64,000 nt of DNA from Sphingomonas sp. OV641 (GCF_900109205.1 NZ_FNZB01000004.1:62001-126000), one strand, 5' to 3'; numbered from the stretch's first letter, positions 54,182-63,257 are shown. The notes: generated by a model not told the origin, from the letters alone. Made by a program: numbers and translations.

Positions 54182-54682
54182 TCATCGAACTGCGTAGAGG
54201 CGGTGTCGCGCGCCCTGGTCGGTGCGCTCGCCCACCCCGATCGCCAGAATGCCGTTCAGCCAGGCATAACCCGGATGCGCGGTTTCGAACACGGGCGCGA
54301 TGCGCAGGTAATAGCGCCCCGGGTCGACCGCGCCTGCCCGCGCGGGATCGGCAAATTCCGCCCGCACATCATCCGGGATCACGCTGCGCCCGCCATAGCT
54401 CACATGGATGAGCGCGCCGTCGTCGGTCTGCCAGATCGCGCGGGCATCCATCGTGCCGACCGATCGATCATCGTCCAGCCGCCCCGCCACGGACCAATTT
54501 CCCCCGCCCGGCAGCACCATGCCCGACAGTCGCGGCCCGGCGAAGCTGCCACCGGTGACATAGCCGATCCTGCGCTCCCCGAACGGCGACGTGCCGAGCG
54601 CCAGAATGCCGCCGGCGACGTGGAAATCCACCGTGCACAGATAATCGCCCAGCACGGTTTCCCCGATCGATCCGGCCATCAT
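54182..54682 (-). CDS. DUF3237 family protein
   Basis: A 166-residue small beta-barrel-like protein. G-Y-V-T-G-G-S-F-A-G-P-R-L-S-G-M-V-L-P-G-G-G-N-W (residues ~40-63) and Y-L-R-I-A-P-V-F-E-T are DUF3237 signatures. The family has no proven function but often occurs in aromatic-compound gene clusters. GGGGAGAG precedes M-M-A-G. It is divergent from the TonB receptor across a 94-bp palindromic region. Confidence 0.85.
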   Translation of the reverse strand: MMAGSIGETVLGDYLCTVDFHVAGGILALGTSPFGERRIGYVTGGSFAGPRLSGMVLPGGGNWSVAGRLDDDRSVGTMDARAIWQTDDGALIHVSYGGRSVIPDDVRAEFADPARAGAVDPGRYYLRIAPVFETAHPGYAWLNGILAIGVGERTDQGARHRLYAVR

Positions 54683-54696
54683 CGCTCTCCCCTAGA

Positions 54697-54726
54697 CACT
54701 TACTAAATTAATTAGTAGCCTAAGTG
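54697..54726. promoter_or_regulatory. Palindromic control region of the TonB receptor/DUF3237 genes
   Basis: TACTAAATTAATTAGTA (54701-54717, arms 6 bp) and an outer pair CACTTA/TAAGTG (54697 and 54721) lie in an unusually AT-rich stretch between divergent genes. It is probably an operator for both, and it differs from the CTTAGC-N3-CTARG motif. Confidence 0.6.
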
Positions 54727-54776
54727 AAATGTCAGGATCGGCCATCGTCAAGGCCGGACGGGAGCGAGGAGGGGAT

Positions 54777-57161
54777 ATGACACACACGGTCCGTGCGCTG
54801 TTGGCGGCGTCCACCGCGGCGGCGCTGGTGCTGGGCACGCAGGCCGCGGCCGAGGCTGGCGCGCAGGCAGCGTCCACTGCCAGCCCCCCGCCGACACTCG
54901 CGCCGACACCCGCGCCCTCCGCCGATCCGCTGCCCGGCACGCCGCAATCGACCGGCTCGCAGGCGACCGCCGCCACCCAGGCCGCACCCGCCACCGACAG
55001 CGCCAGCCCGGCTAGTGTCGAGGGTATCGGCACCAGCGGCGACATCGTGGTCACCGCGCAGCGCCGCGAGCAGCGGTTGCAGGACGTGCCGATCTCCATG
55101 GAGGTGGTCACCGGTGAAACGATCGACGCCTTCCAGGCGACCGACTTCAAGGCGGTGCAGAATTACGTTCCCAACGTCTTCGTGCAGCAGACCAACGGCA
55201 ACGACACCATCTACATCCGCGGTTTCGGTTCGCCGCCGCAGAACTTCTCCTTTGACCAGGCGGTCAGCGTCTATGTCGACGGCATCTATGCCGGCCGCGT
55301 GCGCCAGGCGCTCAATCCGTTCTTCGATGTCGCCCGGGTGGAGGTGCTGCGCGGGCCGCAGGGCGCGCTGTATGGCAAGAACACGCCCGCCGGCGCGGTC
55401 AGCGTCGTCTCCGCCGGGCCGACCAAGGAATTCGAAGGCTCCGTCACCGGCGTCTACAATTTCGACCTGCGCGGCATCGACCTCACCGGCTATGTCTCCG
55501 GGCCATTGAGCGACACGTTTGGCCTGCGCGTCGCCGCCCGTATTCAGGATCAGGACGGTTATCTGTTCAACCGGTTCAACAGCAAGGATGAACCCAACAA
55601 CCAGCTCCAGCTCTTCCGGATCAGCGCACGGTGGGAGCCGGCCGACAATGTCGACATTTCCGGCAAGCTCGAACTCACCAATCAGGATCGCAGCGGCGGC
55701 CTGGGCGTGTCCAGCCCGGTCACCACGCGCCAGCAGGTGAAGCGCACGCGCTATATCGACAATGGCCCGCTGGGGGAGGAACAGTCCAGCAACCGTTCCG
55801 TGCTCGGCTCCGTCACCGCGAACATCGGCATCGGCGATCACACGCTCACCTCGATCACCGGCTATTCCTGGTTCAACGGCTCCGTCACCAATTACTTCGA
55901 CCAGGAAACCCCCAGCGGCGCGATCACGCCCAGTTCGGTCTACAACATGTACCCGGAACGGTTCCGCCAGTTCTCGCAGGAGTTCCGCCTCCTGTCGCCC
56001 AGCGGCGGCACGCTCGAATATGTGCTTGGCGCCTATTACGATACGTCGCGCTACAATCTGACGCAGCTTGGCGGATTCAACATCGCCGCGCTCAACTATT
56101 TCGGCCTGATGGAAACCAACTTCCGGCAGAAGGCGCGCTCCATCTCCGTCTTCGGTCAGGCGACGCTGCGCCCGTTCGACGGATTTCGCGTGATCGGCAG
56201 CCTGCGCTATACCAACACGCATAAGGACGGCACGTTCGGCGGCCGCCTGCGCTACGGCCCCTATGCGCTGCGTCCGGTGAACACCACCGCGGACCAGTCG
56301 ATCCGCGAAGGGCTGACCGATCCATCGGTGACGCTGCAGTACGACATCACGCGCGATCTGATGATCTATGCCGTGTACGGCCGCGGCTCCAAATCGGGCG
56401 GCTTCGTGTCGAACACCTATGGCACGACCGATGCGACCTTCGTCTATCTTCCCGAACGCTCGCGCAACTGGGAAGCGGGGGTGAAGGCGACGCTGGCGGA
56501 CGGGCGCGTTTCGGCGAACGTGTCGGTGTACGATACCAAGTTCACCGACCTGCAATCTTCTGTCTACAATCCGGTGATCTCCACCTATCAGGTCGGCAAC
56601 GCCGCCGCGGCCACCTCGCGCGGGATCGAAGGGTCGCTCCGCGTCGCGCCCAGCCGCTATTTCGACATCACCGCGTCCGGCGCCTATCAGGACGTGAAAT
56701 ATGATGACTATCCCGGCGCGGCGTGCCTCGCGACGCAGCCGATCGCGGAGTGCAACCCGGCCTCGCCCGCCAGTATCCAGGCCAACAACCTCGCCGGGGT
56801 GCGCCTGCCCTATACGTCGAAATTCACCGGCAACGTCGCGGTGCACGGCCGGATCGATGTGGGCGATGCTTACAAGATCGACGGCAATGCCATCGTCGGT
56901 GGCCGTTCGGGCTTCTACAATTCGGACAATCAAAGCCCGCTCTATGGCTATCAGAGCGGCTTTGCGAAGCTCGATCTCCGGCTCCAGTTCGGGCCGCAGG
57001 ACGAGCGCTGGCACGTGGCCTTTGTCGGCCGCAACCTGACCGACAAGCTCACCACCGGCAGCGCCTTCCTGCTCCCCGCACCGATCACCGCCGTGCCCCG
57101 CGCGATCCTGTTCGTGGAGCCTCCGCGCAACATCGCGATCGAGGCGGGCGTGAAGTTCTGA
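54777..57161 (+). CDS. TonB-dependent outer-membrane receptor
   Basis: A 794-residue receptor. Signal peptide ~1-27, then a low-complexity Ala/Pro/Thr linker (30-~85). The TonB-box/plug region starts G-D-I-V-V-T-A-Q-R-R-E-Q-R-L-Q-D-V-P-I-S (about 93-112), followed by the plug and a 22-strand barrel ending in F. It probably imports the substrate of the island. Start chosen after GAGGAGGGG. Confidence 0.94.
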   Translation: MTHTVRALLAASTAAALVLGTQAAAEAGAQAASTASPPPTLAPTPAPSADPLPGTPQSTGSQATAATQAAPATDSASPASVEGIGTSGDIVVTAQRREQRLQDVPISMEVVTGETIDAFQATDFKAVQNYVPNVFVQQTNGNDTIYIRGFGSPPQNFSFDQAVSVYVDGIYAGRVRQALNPFFDVARVEVLRGPQGALYGKNTPAGAVSVVSAGPTKEFEGSVTGVYNFDLRGIDLTGYVSGPLSDTFGLRVAARIQDQDGYLFNRFNSKDEPNNQLQLFRISARWEPADNVDISGKLELTNQDRSGGLGVSSPVTTRQQVKRTRYIDNGPLGEEQSSNRSVLGSVTANIGIGDHTLTSITGYSWFNGSVTNYFDQETPSGAITPSSVYNMYPERFRQFSQEFRLLSPSGGTLEYVLGAYYDTSRYNLTQLGGFNIAALNYFGLMETNFRQKARSISVFGQATLRPFDGFRVIGSLRYTNTHKDGTFGGRLRYGPYALRPVNTTADQSIREGLTDPSVTLQYDITRDLMIYAVYGRGSKSGGFVSNTYGTTDATFVYLPERSRNWEAGVKATLADGRVSANVSVYDTKFTDLQSSVYNPVISTYQVGNAAAATSRGIEGSLRVAPSRYFDITASGAYQDVKYDDYPGAACLATQPIAECNPASPASIQANNLAGVRLPYTSKFTGNVAVHGRIDVGDAYKIDGNAIVGGRSGFYNSDNQSPLYGYQSGFAKLDLRLQFGPQDERWHVAFVGRNLTDKLTTGSAFLLPAPITAVPRAILFVEPPRNIAIEAGVKF

Positions 57162-57279
57162 AGGCATTCCGCGGCCCGATGCGCACCGGTTCCCCCGCGC
57201 CGGCCGGGCCTGGTAGCCGTCGACAGGCTCAGGCGAACGGATCAAGCCACAAGGCCTGACCCGTCCCCTGACACTCCGG

Positions 57280-58458
57280 TCAGACCAGGATGAAGTCCGC
57301 CGACGACAGATGCGCCGCGTTCAGCGTGCCCAGCGGATCGGCAAGCCGGATGGTGAATTCCGCGCCGCTCGATGTCACCACGTCCAGCGCGACATCGCCG
57401 TTGGCCAGGTCGTGCGCGAACACCGTGCCCGGCGCCCCGCTGCTGCTGAACGACTTGACGCCCAGCTTCTCCAGCACGATCCGGTCGATCCCGTTCTCGA
57501 AATCCATGATCGTGTCGCCGCCGTCCAGCGCGCCCGCGCCCTTGAAGACGAACCAGTCCGCGCCGGCATCGCCCCACAATTGGTCCGCGCCCAGTTCGCC
57601 CAGCAGCTTGTCGACGCCTGTTCCGCCGTGCATCCGGTCGGCCCCGTCGCCGCCCAGCATGTAATCGTCGCCCGCGTCGCCAAACATCTGGTCGTTGCCG
57701 GCCTCGCCGTTCATGTTGTCGGCGTCGTTGCCGCCCTCCATGTAATCGTTGCCGGCGCCGGCCTGCATGTTGTCGCGCCCGTCGCCGCCCAGCAGCACGT
57801 CCACGCCATATTCGGCGGAGATGATGTCGTCGCCGCTGCCGCCTTCCAGCCGATTGTCGCCGTCGCCGCCGTCGACCCGGTCGTTGCCGTCGCCGCCATA
57901 GACCTTGTCGTTGCCCGACTGGCCCTTCAGCTTGTCGTTGCCGGCCTCGCCATAGATGGTGTCGTTGCCGGCGCCGCCGCCCACCGCCTGGGTGGTCAGC
58001 TTGCCCGTCGCCGGGTTGATCTCGTTGACGAAGCCGTCGTCGCCCGCGCCGGCATAGATGATGTCGTCGCCATAGCCGCCGTCCAGATAGTCGCGCCCGT
58101 CGCCGGCGTAGATGATGTCGTTGCCGGCATCGCCCAGGATCGTGTCATGCCCCAGGCCGCCGTCGATCGTGTCGCCGTCGTCACCGCCGGTGATGGTGTC
58201 GTTGCCGTCGCCGCCGATCAGCCGGTCCGCGCCGCGCCCACCGTCCAGCTTGTCGTTGCCCAGTTCGCCGTAAAGAAAATCGATCCCGTTGCCGCCGCGC
58301 AGGAAGTCATCCCCGTCGCCGCCATAGATGTCGTCGTCTCCGTCGCCCCCTTCGACCTGATCCGCCCCGGCCATCGCGCGGATAAGATCGTTGAGGCTGC
58401 TTCCCTTTATCGTGTCGGTCTTGGCGGTGCCGCCGATCGTTTTTGCAAAGCTACGCAT
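57280..58458 (-). CDS. RTX-type calcium-binding repeat protein
   Basis: A 392-residue exported-type protein. Residues ~20-335 are nearly all nonapeptide repeats G-G-x-G-x-D-x-(L/I/Y)-x that form a calcium-filled parallel beta-roll. An interruption lies near residues 135-160. The tail ends D-F-I-L-V, typical of an uncleaved type I secretion signal. No ABC exporter genes are nearby. No separate enzyme domain is seen, so it may be structural, adhesive or calcium-buffering. Confidence 0.88.
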   Translation of the reverse strand: MRSFAKTIGGTAKTDTIKGSSLNDLIRAMAGADQVEGGDGDDDIYGGDGDDFLRGGNGIDFLYGELGNDKLDGGRGADRLIGGDGNDTITGGDDGDTIDGGLGHDTILGDAGNDIIYAGDGRDYLDGGYGDDIIYAGAGDDGFVNEINPATGKLTTQAVGGGAGNDTIYGEAGNDKLKGQSGNDKVYGGDGNDRVDGGDGDNRLEGGSGDDIISAEYGVDVLLGGDGRDNMQAGAGNDYMEGGNDADNMNGEAGNDQMFGDAGDDYMLGGDGADRMHGGTGVDKLLGELGADQLWGDAGADWFVFKGAGALDGGDTIMDFENGIDRIVLEKLGVKSFSSSGAPGTVFAHDLANGDVALDVVTSSGAEFTIRLADPLGTLNAAHLSSADFILV

Positions 58459-58816
58459 TTTACCTGACTGTCCCGATGGTTTGTTTCGTGGTTGATTCAG
58501 GCGAATCGTGCCCGATCCGCGCGCACCTCGCGGCGGTCGGGAGTGCAAACCATCTACTTGCGATTGCCGGAGTGTCCGGCGCGCCAGGCCGCGCGCACCG
58601 GCTTGGCGCGCGCGCCATTCGCCCCATCTTCCGGCGCGGGCCGGGATCCGATTGAGGCACGAAGCCGGCACGCGCGGCCGCCAAAGCGGCTTTCGATCAC
58701 GCTGATCCGTTTGGCCTCAGCTTGTCCAAGAGCGTGCCTCGGCCGACCCTCCAGAGCATGGAACGCGACAGGCCCGATGCGGACGATCGTCGTCGCCGGT
58801 GCCGGGCGCAATCGTC
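58459..58816. other. Gap upstream of the RTX gene
   Basis: 358 bp with no credible gene. It should contain the RTX promoter. No notable repeat was seen. Confidence 0.4.
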
Positions 58817-59209
58817 CTAATTTCCGCGATAGGTCGAATAGCCATAGGGGCTCACCACGACCGGCACATGATAGTGAGCGGCGGCATCGGTGACGCGGAA
58901 GGTGAGGGTGATCTCCGGAAAGAACGGCGCGGCCGCGGCATCGGGATAGCGCGACATGTCGAACACCAGCCGATAGATGCCGATATCAAACGCCTTTGCC
59001 TCGCCAAAAGCGCGGACGCGGCCGTTGCCGTCGGTGCTTGCCGAGCCGACCTTCTGCCAGCCTCCGTCCGCCAATTGCTTCATCAGCACGACCGGCACGC
59101 CCTGACCGCCGACTCCGCGGCCCAGATCAAGCACATGGGTGGAAATGTCGGCCGCCGCCGCCGGGCTGGCGATGGCGCTGAGGAGCAGGGCAAGGGCGGG
59201 GGTCTTCAT
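58817..59209 (-). CDS. uraH: Secreted hydroxyisourate hydrolase/transthyretin-like protein
   Basis: A 130-residue protein with a signal peptide (residues 1-~20, A-A-A). I-S-T-H-V-L-D-L-G-R-G, R in T-D-G-N-G-R, and Y-H-V-P-V-V-V-S-P-Y-G-Y-S-T-Y-R-G-N match 5-hydroxyisourate hydrolase. The C-terminal tetrapeptide is Y-R-G-N instead of Y-R-G-S, which may alter catalysis. Export to the periplasm is known in some bacteria. Divergent from the MFS gene. Confidence 0.88.
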   Translation of the reverse strand: MKTPALALLLSAIASPAAAADISTHVLDLGRGVGGQGVPVVLMKQLADGGWQKVGSASTDGNGRVRAFGEAKAFDIGIYRLVFDMSRYPDAAAAPFFPEITLTFRVTDAAAHYHVPVVVSPYGYSTYRGN

Positions 59210-59394
59210 GGTGCGATCCTTGGCGATGATGGAATGGAGCGTAGCAACGGCGCGGCCATGGCGCCGGATCCACCCGCGCCGAAACGCCGCCCCGGCGGAC
59301 GCGGCACGTTTCGCCGAAACGCGGGCAGCGCTTGAAGAACGCCGTCACCTCGGCCTCTCCCCGGACCCTTATGGCACTGGCATCGTCAGCCAGA

Positions 59395-59422
59395 TTGACA
59401 AAGACCCTTATGTATCTAAGCT
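59395..59422 (+). promoter_or_regulatory. Promoter and MarR-type operator of the MFS operon
   Basis: TTGACA (59395) and TAAGCT (59417) with 16-bp spacing are a likely promoter. CTTATG-TAT-CTAAG (59407-59420) is a variant of the CTTAGC-N3-CTARG motif. TATCTAAGCTTCC here is identical to 13 bases at the CoA-transferase operator. Confidence 0.6.
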
Positions 59423-59479
59423 TCCCGTCAAGGCGGATCGTCACGGCAAATGGCCGGGGATCGCGCGCGGGGAGGATGG

Positions 59480-60838
59480 ATGACCGATACGGCTGTGCAA
59501 ACCGGGGCGGCTGGCGCGCCAGAGAGCGCGACGCCGGGCGCATCGGCGGCCGCTTCTCTCGGCGCCGCGCACCGCACGGTGGCGCTGTGGATGCTGTTCG
59601 CGATCGGCACGCTCAACTTCGTCGACCGGCAATTGCTGTCGGTATTGGTGGAGCCGATCCGCGCCGAAATGGCCTTCAGCGATACCCAGTTCGGGCTGTT
59701 GACCGGCCTCAGCTTTGCCCTGTTCTATGCGCTGATGGGGGTGCCTTTCGCCATGGCTGCGGATCGCTGGCACCGGGTGCGGCTGATCGCGGCGGCCTGC
59801 GCCGTGTGGAGCGTGTTCACCGCCGCCTGCGGCCTTGCCGGCAATTTCGCGCAGCTCGCGCTCGCCCGCTTCGGCGTGGGTGTGGGGGAGGCGGGGGGCA
59901 CCGCGCCGTCCTTGTCGGTGCTGGCGGATTATTACCCGCCCGACCGCCGGCCGCTGGTGATCGGCATCTTCACCGCCAATGGCCCGTTCGGCGTGTTCCT
60001 GGGCGCGGCATTCGGCGGCTGGGCGGCGGCGACGATCGGCTGGCGCGGCGCCTTCATCGCGATCGGCGCGATCGGCGCATTGGTCGCCGCGCCGCTCTTG
60101 GTAATGCTGGTGCGAGAGCCGGCGCGCGGGCAGATGGACGCGCGCGGGCCCGTTGCCGCGCCGCAGGCCGCGCTGCCCATGGGCGCCAGCTTCGCCCTCT
60201 TCCTGCGCCGCCGTTCGCTCAGGATGCTCGCCATCGCCAGCGGGCTTTCCGCCTTTGTCAGCTATGGCATGCTGAACTGGATCCCCGCCTTTCTGATGCG
60301 CACGCAGGGCATGCCGCTGTCGGCGCTCGCCACGTGGTTCGCGCCCGCCGCAGGCATCACCTTCGGGCTTGGCATCTGGGGCGGCGGCGCGCTGGTGAAC
60401 TGGGCCGCGCGCCGCTCGCCCGCGGCTTATGCGCTCGTCCCCTGCGCCGCGACGCTCGTGCTGATTCCCAGCTTCGCCGCCGCGCTGCTGGTGGACAGCT
60501 GGCAATGGTCGCTTGCGCTGATGCTGGTGCCGATGGTCGCCTGCACCATCTATGTCGCGCCGGCGCTGGCTTTGGTGCAGAATCTCACGCCGCCGCGGGC
60601 GCGCGCCACCGCCTCCGCCATCCTGCTGCTGATGTTCAACCTTGTCGGCCTGGGCGGCGGGCCGCTGGTGATCGGCATGATCAGCGATGCGATCGCCCCC
60701 GCTCATGGCGCGGAAAGCCTGCGCTACGCCTTGCTCTGCACGCTGCCCGCCGCCGCGCTCGCCGCGATTGCGCAATTCCGCATGGCGCGCGTCGTCAGCG
60801 CCGACATGCACGGCTATCACACGGATGGAGAGGCCTGA
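59480..60838 (+). CDS. MFS transporter (spinster-like)
   Basis: A 452-residue protein with 12 predicted membrane helices. F-V-D-R-Q-L-L-S-V-L near helix 1 and the loop-2/3 motif M-A-A-D-R-W-H-R-V-R are characteristic. Such carriers in sphingomonads often import aromatic or carboxylic acids. GGGGAGGATGG precedes the ATG. A MarR-type operator lies about 60 bp upstream, so it is likely co-induced with the catabolic operons. Confidence 0.92.
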   Translation: MTDTAVQTGAAGAPESATPGASAAASLGAAHRTVALWMLFAIGTLNFVDRQLLSVLVEPIRAEMAFSDTQFGLLTGLSFALFYALMGVPFAMAADRWHRVRLIAAACAVWSVFTAACGLAGNFAQLALARFGVGVGEAGGTAPSLSVLADYYPPDRRPLVIGIFTANGPFGVFLGAAFGGWAAATIGWRGAFIAIGAIGALVAAPLLVMLVREPARGQMDARGPVAAPQAALPMGASFALFLRRRSLRMLAIASGLSAFVSYGMLNWIPAFLMRTQGMPLSALATWFAPAAGITFGLGIWGGGALVNWAARRSPAAYALVPCAATLVLIPSFAAALLVDSWQWSLALMLVPMVACTIYVAPALALVQNLTPPRARATASAILLLMFNLVGLGGGPLVIGMISDAIAPAHGAESLRYALLCTLPAAALAAIAQFRMARVVSADMHGYHTDGEA

Positions 60839-61224
60839 TGACCGATGATGAGATGCGCGCCTTTGCCGGGCGTTTCTTCGATGCGATCGAGGCGGGTGAC
60901 ATCGCCACCATGCAGGCGAGCTTCGCGCCCGATGCCGCCATCTGGCACAATACGGATGAGCTGATCGTCACTCCCGAGCAGACCGCGCAGACGCTGACCG
61001 GCATGGTCGCCCGCATCGGGGAGCGCAGCTACGCCGATCGTCGCGTCCATGTCTTTCCCGGCGGCTTCGTGCAGCAGCATGTGCTTCAGGGCGTGCGCAC
61101 CCATGATGGAGAGCGCGTGCGCCTGCCCTGCGCGATTGTCTGCCAGGTGGCCGATGGCCGGATCACCCGCCTCGATGAATATTTCGATTCCGCGCACGTC
61201 GCGCAGTTCCGCAAATATGCTTGA
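60838..61224 (+). CDS. NTF2/SnoaL-like protein
   Basis: A 128-residue cone-fold protein. F-D-A-I-E-A-G-D-I-A-T-M-Q-A-S-F-A-P-D-A-A-I-W-H-N and I-T-R-L-D-E-Y-F-D are typical of SnoaL-like isomerases/dehydratases. It may work on a ring or enol intermediate. It starts in the stop codon of the MFS gene (TGATG), so translation is coupled. Confidence 0.85.
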   Translation: MTDDEMRAFAGRFFDAIEAGDIATMQASFAPDAAIWHNTDELIVTPEQTAQTLTGMVARIGERSYADRRVHVFPGGFVQQHVLQGVRTHDGERVRLPCAIVCQVADGRITRLDEYFDSAHVAQFRKYA

Positions 61225-61236
61225 AGGAGCCGATTG

Positions 61237-61878
61237 ATGCCCGTTTTGCGCCAGGTGCCGCTCGCCGACGTCCAGGACGATACCGTCCTTGCCTATTACA
61301 AGCGCCTGTTCGGTGATCGCGATCCGGTGGCGGAACCGGGCACCGCGACGGGCACGCCGGGGGATTGGTGGACGGTCTTTGCGCTGGCGCCGGATATCTT
61401 CAAACATGCCGTGGATGGCTTTGCGGTGTACCGCCACCCGGCCCGCCGCATCTCCCCCGTGCTGCGTGAACTGGGGCAAACGCGCGCCGGCTGGGTGAAG
61501 GGCAGCCAATTCGTCTTTTCGCAGCATTGCAAGTCCTTGCGCGGTCTTGGGGTCAGCGAGGAGAAGATCGCCGCCGTGCCATACTGGACGGTGGCGGATT
61601 GCTATGACGACCAGGAACGCGCCGTCCTCGCTTATGCCGATTGCCTCGCGCAGGCCGGCGGCCGCGTGCCCGATCAGGTTTTCGAAAAGCTGCGCACCTT
61701 CTGGGATGACGAGCAGATCTTCGAATTCACCTACATCACCTGCCTGTATGACATGCACGCCGTGATCACCCGCGCGCTGCGCATGGAATTCGACAATCGC
61801 GCCGATCCCATCACGGAGGTCGCCGCGCCGGAAGGGTTCAAGGCCGCCGACTTCCTCAGCGCGCCTCGCCCCGCATGA
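61237..61878 (+). CDS. Carboxymuconolactone decarboxylase-family protein
   Basis: A 213-residue AhpD/CMD-like helical protein. S-Q-F-V-F-S-Q-H-C-K-S-L-R and the helix around D-Q-E-R-A-V-L-A-Y-A-D match the family, but the redox C-x-x-C of AhpD is reduced to a single cysteine. It may be a lactone decarboxylase or hydrolase. GAAGGAG precedes it. An in-frame TTG lies one codon earlier. Confidence 0.82.
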   Translation: MPVLRQVPLADVQDDTVLAYYKRLFGDRDPVAEPGTATGTPGDWWTVFALAPDIFKHAVDGFAVYRHPARRISPVLRELGQTRAGWVKGSQFVFSQHCKSLRGLGVSEEKIAAVPYWTVADCYDDQERAVLAYADCLAQAGGRVPDQVFEKLRTFWDDEQIFEFTYITCLYDMHAVITRALRMEFDNRADPITEVAAPEGFKAADFLSAPRPA

Positions 61879-61939
61879 TACCGTCAAGCAGATTGACGAA
61901 AAGCCGCAGTTCCGCTACATGGAGTCGTGAGGATTTAGG

Positions 61940-62560
61940 ATGAGGTTTTTCAACTCGGTCGGGCCGAATCCCCGCGTCGTGAGCCTGTTCATGGCGGAAA
62001 AGGGCGTCGCGATCCCTGAGGTGTCCGTCGACATTCGCGGCGGGGAAAATCGCCGTGCGCCGTATAACGAAACGGTCAATCCCGCTGGCCAGACGCCCGC
62101 GCTGGAGCTGGATGACGGCAGCATCCTGACGGAGATCACCGCGATCTGCGAATATCTGGAGGAGCTTCATCCCACGCCCCCGCTGATCGGCGCGACGCCG
62201 CAGGAGCGGGCGGAAACGCGCATGTGGACCCGCCGCGCGGATCTCAAGGTGTGCGAACCGATGACCAGCGGCTTCCGCTCGTCGGAGGGGCTGCCGATGT
62301 TCCAGTCGCGGATGCGCTGCCTGCCGGAGGCGGCGGCCGGGCTGAAGGCGGTGGCGCAGGACGGGATCGCCTGGTTCGACGCGCAGCTCGCCGGCCGCCG
62401 CTACATCGCCGGCGACCGCTTCACGCTGGCCGATATCCTGCTGTTCGCCTTTCTCGATTTCGGCCGCAACGTCGGCCAGCCGCTCGATACGGCCTTCACC
62501 AATGTGACGGCGTGGTTCGATCGGGTGGGGGAGCGGCCCGCCTTTCAGCCTGCAACATGA
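61940..62560 (+). CDS. Glutathione S-transferase
   Basis: A 206-residue GST, the third in the island and distinct from the other two. N-P-R-V-V-S-L-F-M-A-E-K, N-P-A-G-Q-T-P-A-L-E-L-D-D-G and T-E-I-T-A-I form the glutathione site. I-A-G-D-R-F-T-L-A-D-I-L-L-F is the C-terminal-domain signature. It could be a detoxifying enzyme or a glutathione-dependent isomerase acting with the adjacent VOC protein. Confidence 0.9.
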   Translation: MRFFNSVGPNPRVVSLFMAEKGVAIPEVSVDIRGGENRRAPYNETVNPAGQTPALELDDGSILTEITAICEYLEELHPTPPLIGATPQERAETRMWTRRADLKVCEPMTSGFRSSEGLPMFQSRMRCLPEAAAGLKAVAQDGIAWFDAQLAGRRYIAGDRFTLADILLFAFLDFGRNVGQPLDTAFTNVTAWFDRVGERPAFQPAT

Positions 62561-62580
62561 ATAGCACAAGGAGAGCGACG

Positions 62581-63198
62581 ATGCCGGCCACCAACAGCCA
62601 GTTCGAGTTCAAGGGCGTCAATCACCTCGCACTGGTGTGCAAGGACATGGCGCGCACCGTGGAATTCTACCGCGACGTGCTGGGCATGCCGCTGGTCAAG
62701 ACGATCGACCTGCCCGGCGGGCGCGGGCAGCATTTCTTCTTCGACATGGGCAATGGCGACAGCCTGGCCTTTTTCTGGTTCCCGCAGGCGGCGCAGGCGC
62801 ATCCCGGCATTTCCGCCCCTGCCGCGCTGCCCACCCAGGGCGATTTCACCTCCGCCCACGGCTCCATGAACCATATCGCGTTCAACGTGCCGGCCGAGAA
62901 GTTCGACGAATATTATGATCGGCTGAAGGCCAAGGGGATCGCCGTCACCAAGATCCTGAACCATGATGATTCGCCGAGCCAGTCGTCCGATCACATGCAC
63001 GACGACGTGTTCGTCCGGTCGGTCTATTTCTTCGACCCCGACGGCGTCTGCCTCGAATTCGCCGCCTGGACGAAGACGTTCAGCGACGCCGATGTGGCGC
63101 ATGATCCGGTGACGGCGGACGGCACCAAGCGCGAAGGGCTGATCGTGCAAAAGGCGCTGGCCGAGAACGACGTCGCGGAGATGGTCCCCGCCGAATAA
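62581..63198 (+). CDS. VOC-superfamily dioxygenase/glyoxalase-like protein
   Basis: A 205-residue vicinal-oxygen-chelate protein. N-H-L-A-L-V (H at ~15), M-N-H-I-A-F-N-V (H at ~98) and the glutamate in C-L-E-F-A-A provide a 2-His-1-Glu metal site, as in extradiol dioxygenases and glyoxalase-type enzymes. It may open a ring or rearrange a glutathione adduct. AGGAGAGC precedes the ATG. Last gene of the MFS operon. Confidence 0.87.
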   Translation: MPATNSQFEFKGVNHLALVCKDMARTVEFYRDVLGMPLVKTIDLPGGRGQHFFFDMGNGDSLAFFWFPQAAQAHPGISAPAALPTQGDFTSAHGSMNHIAFNVPAEKFDEYYDRLKAKGIAVTKILNHDDSPSQSSDHMHDDVFVRSVYFFDPDGVCLEFAAWTKTFSDADVAHDPVTADGTKREGLIVQKALAENDVAEMVPAE

Positions 63199-63257
63199 GC
63201 GCGTCGGGCGCCGTTCCCGGGCCTTTTCCCGCAACGCACGCCGCGTCGCGGGACAGC

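Noticed and set aside
54732..57245. 837-residue minus-strand frame opposite the TonB receptor
   Set aside because: Antisense shadow of a receptor with all family features.
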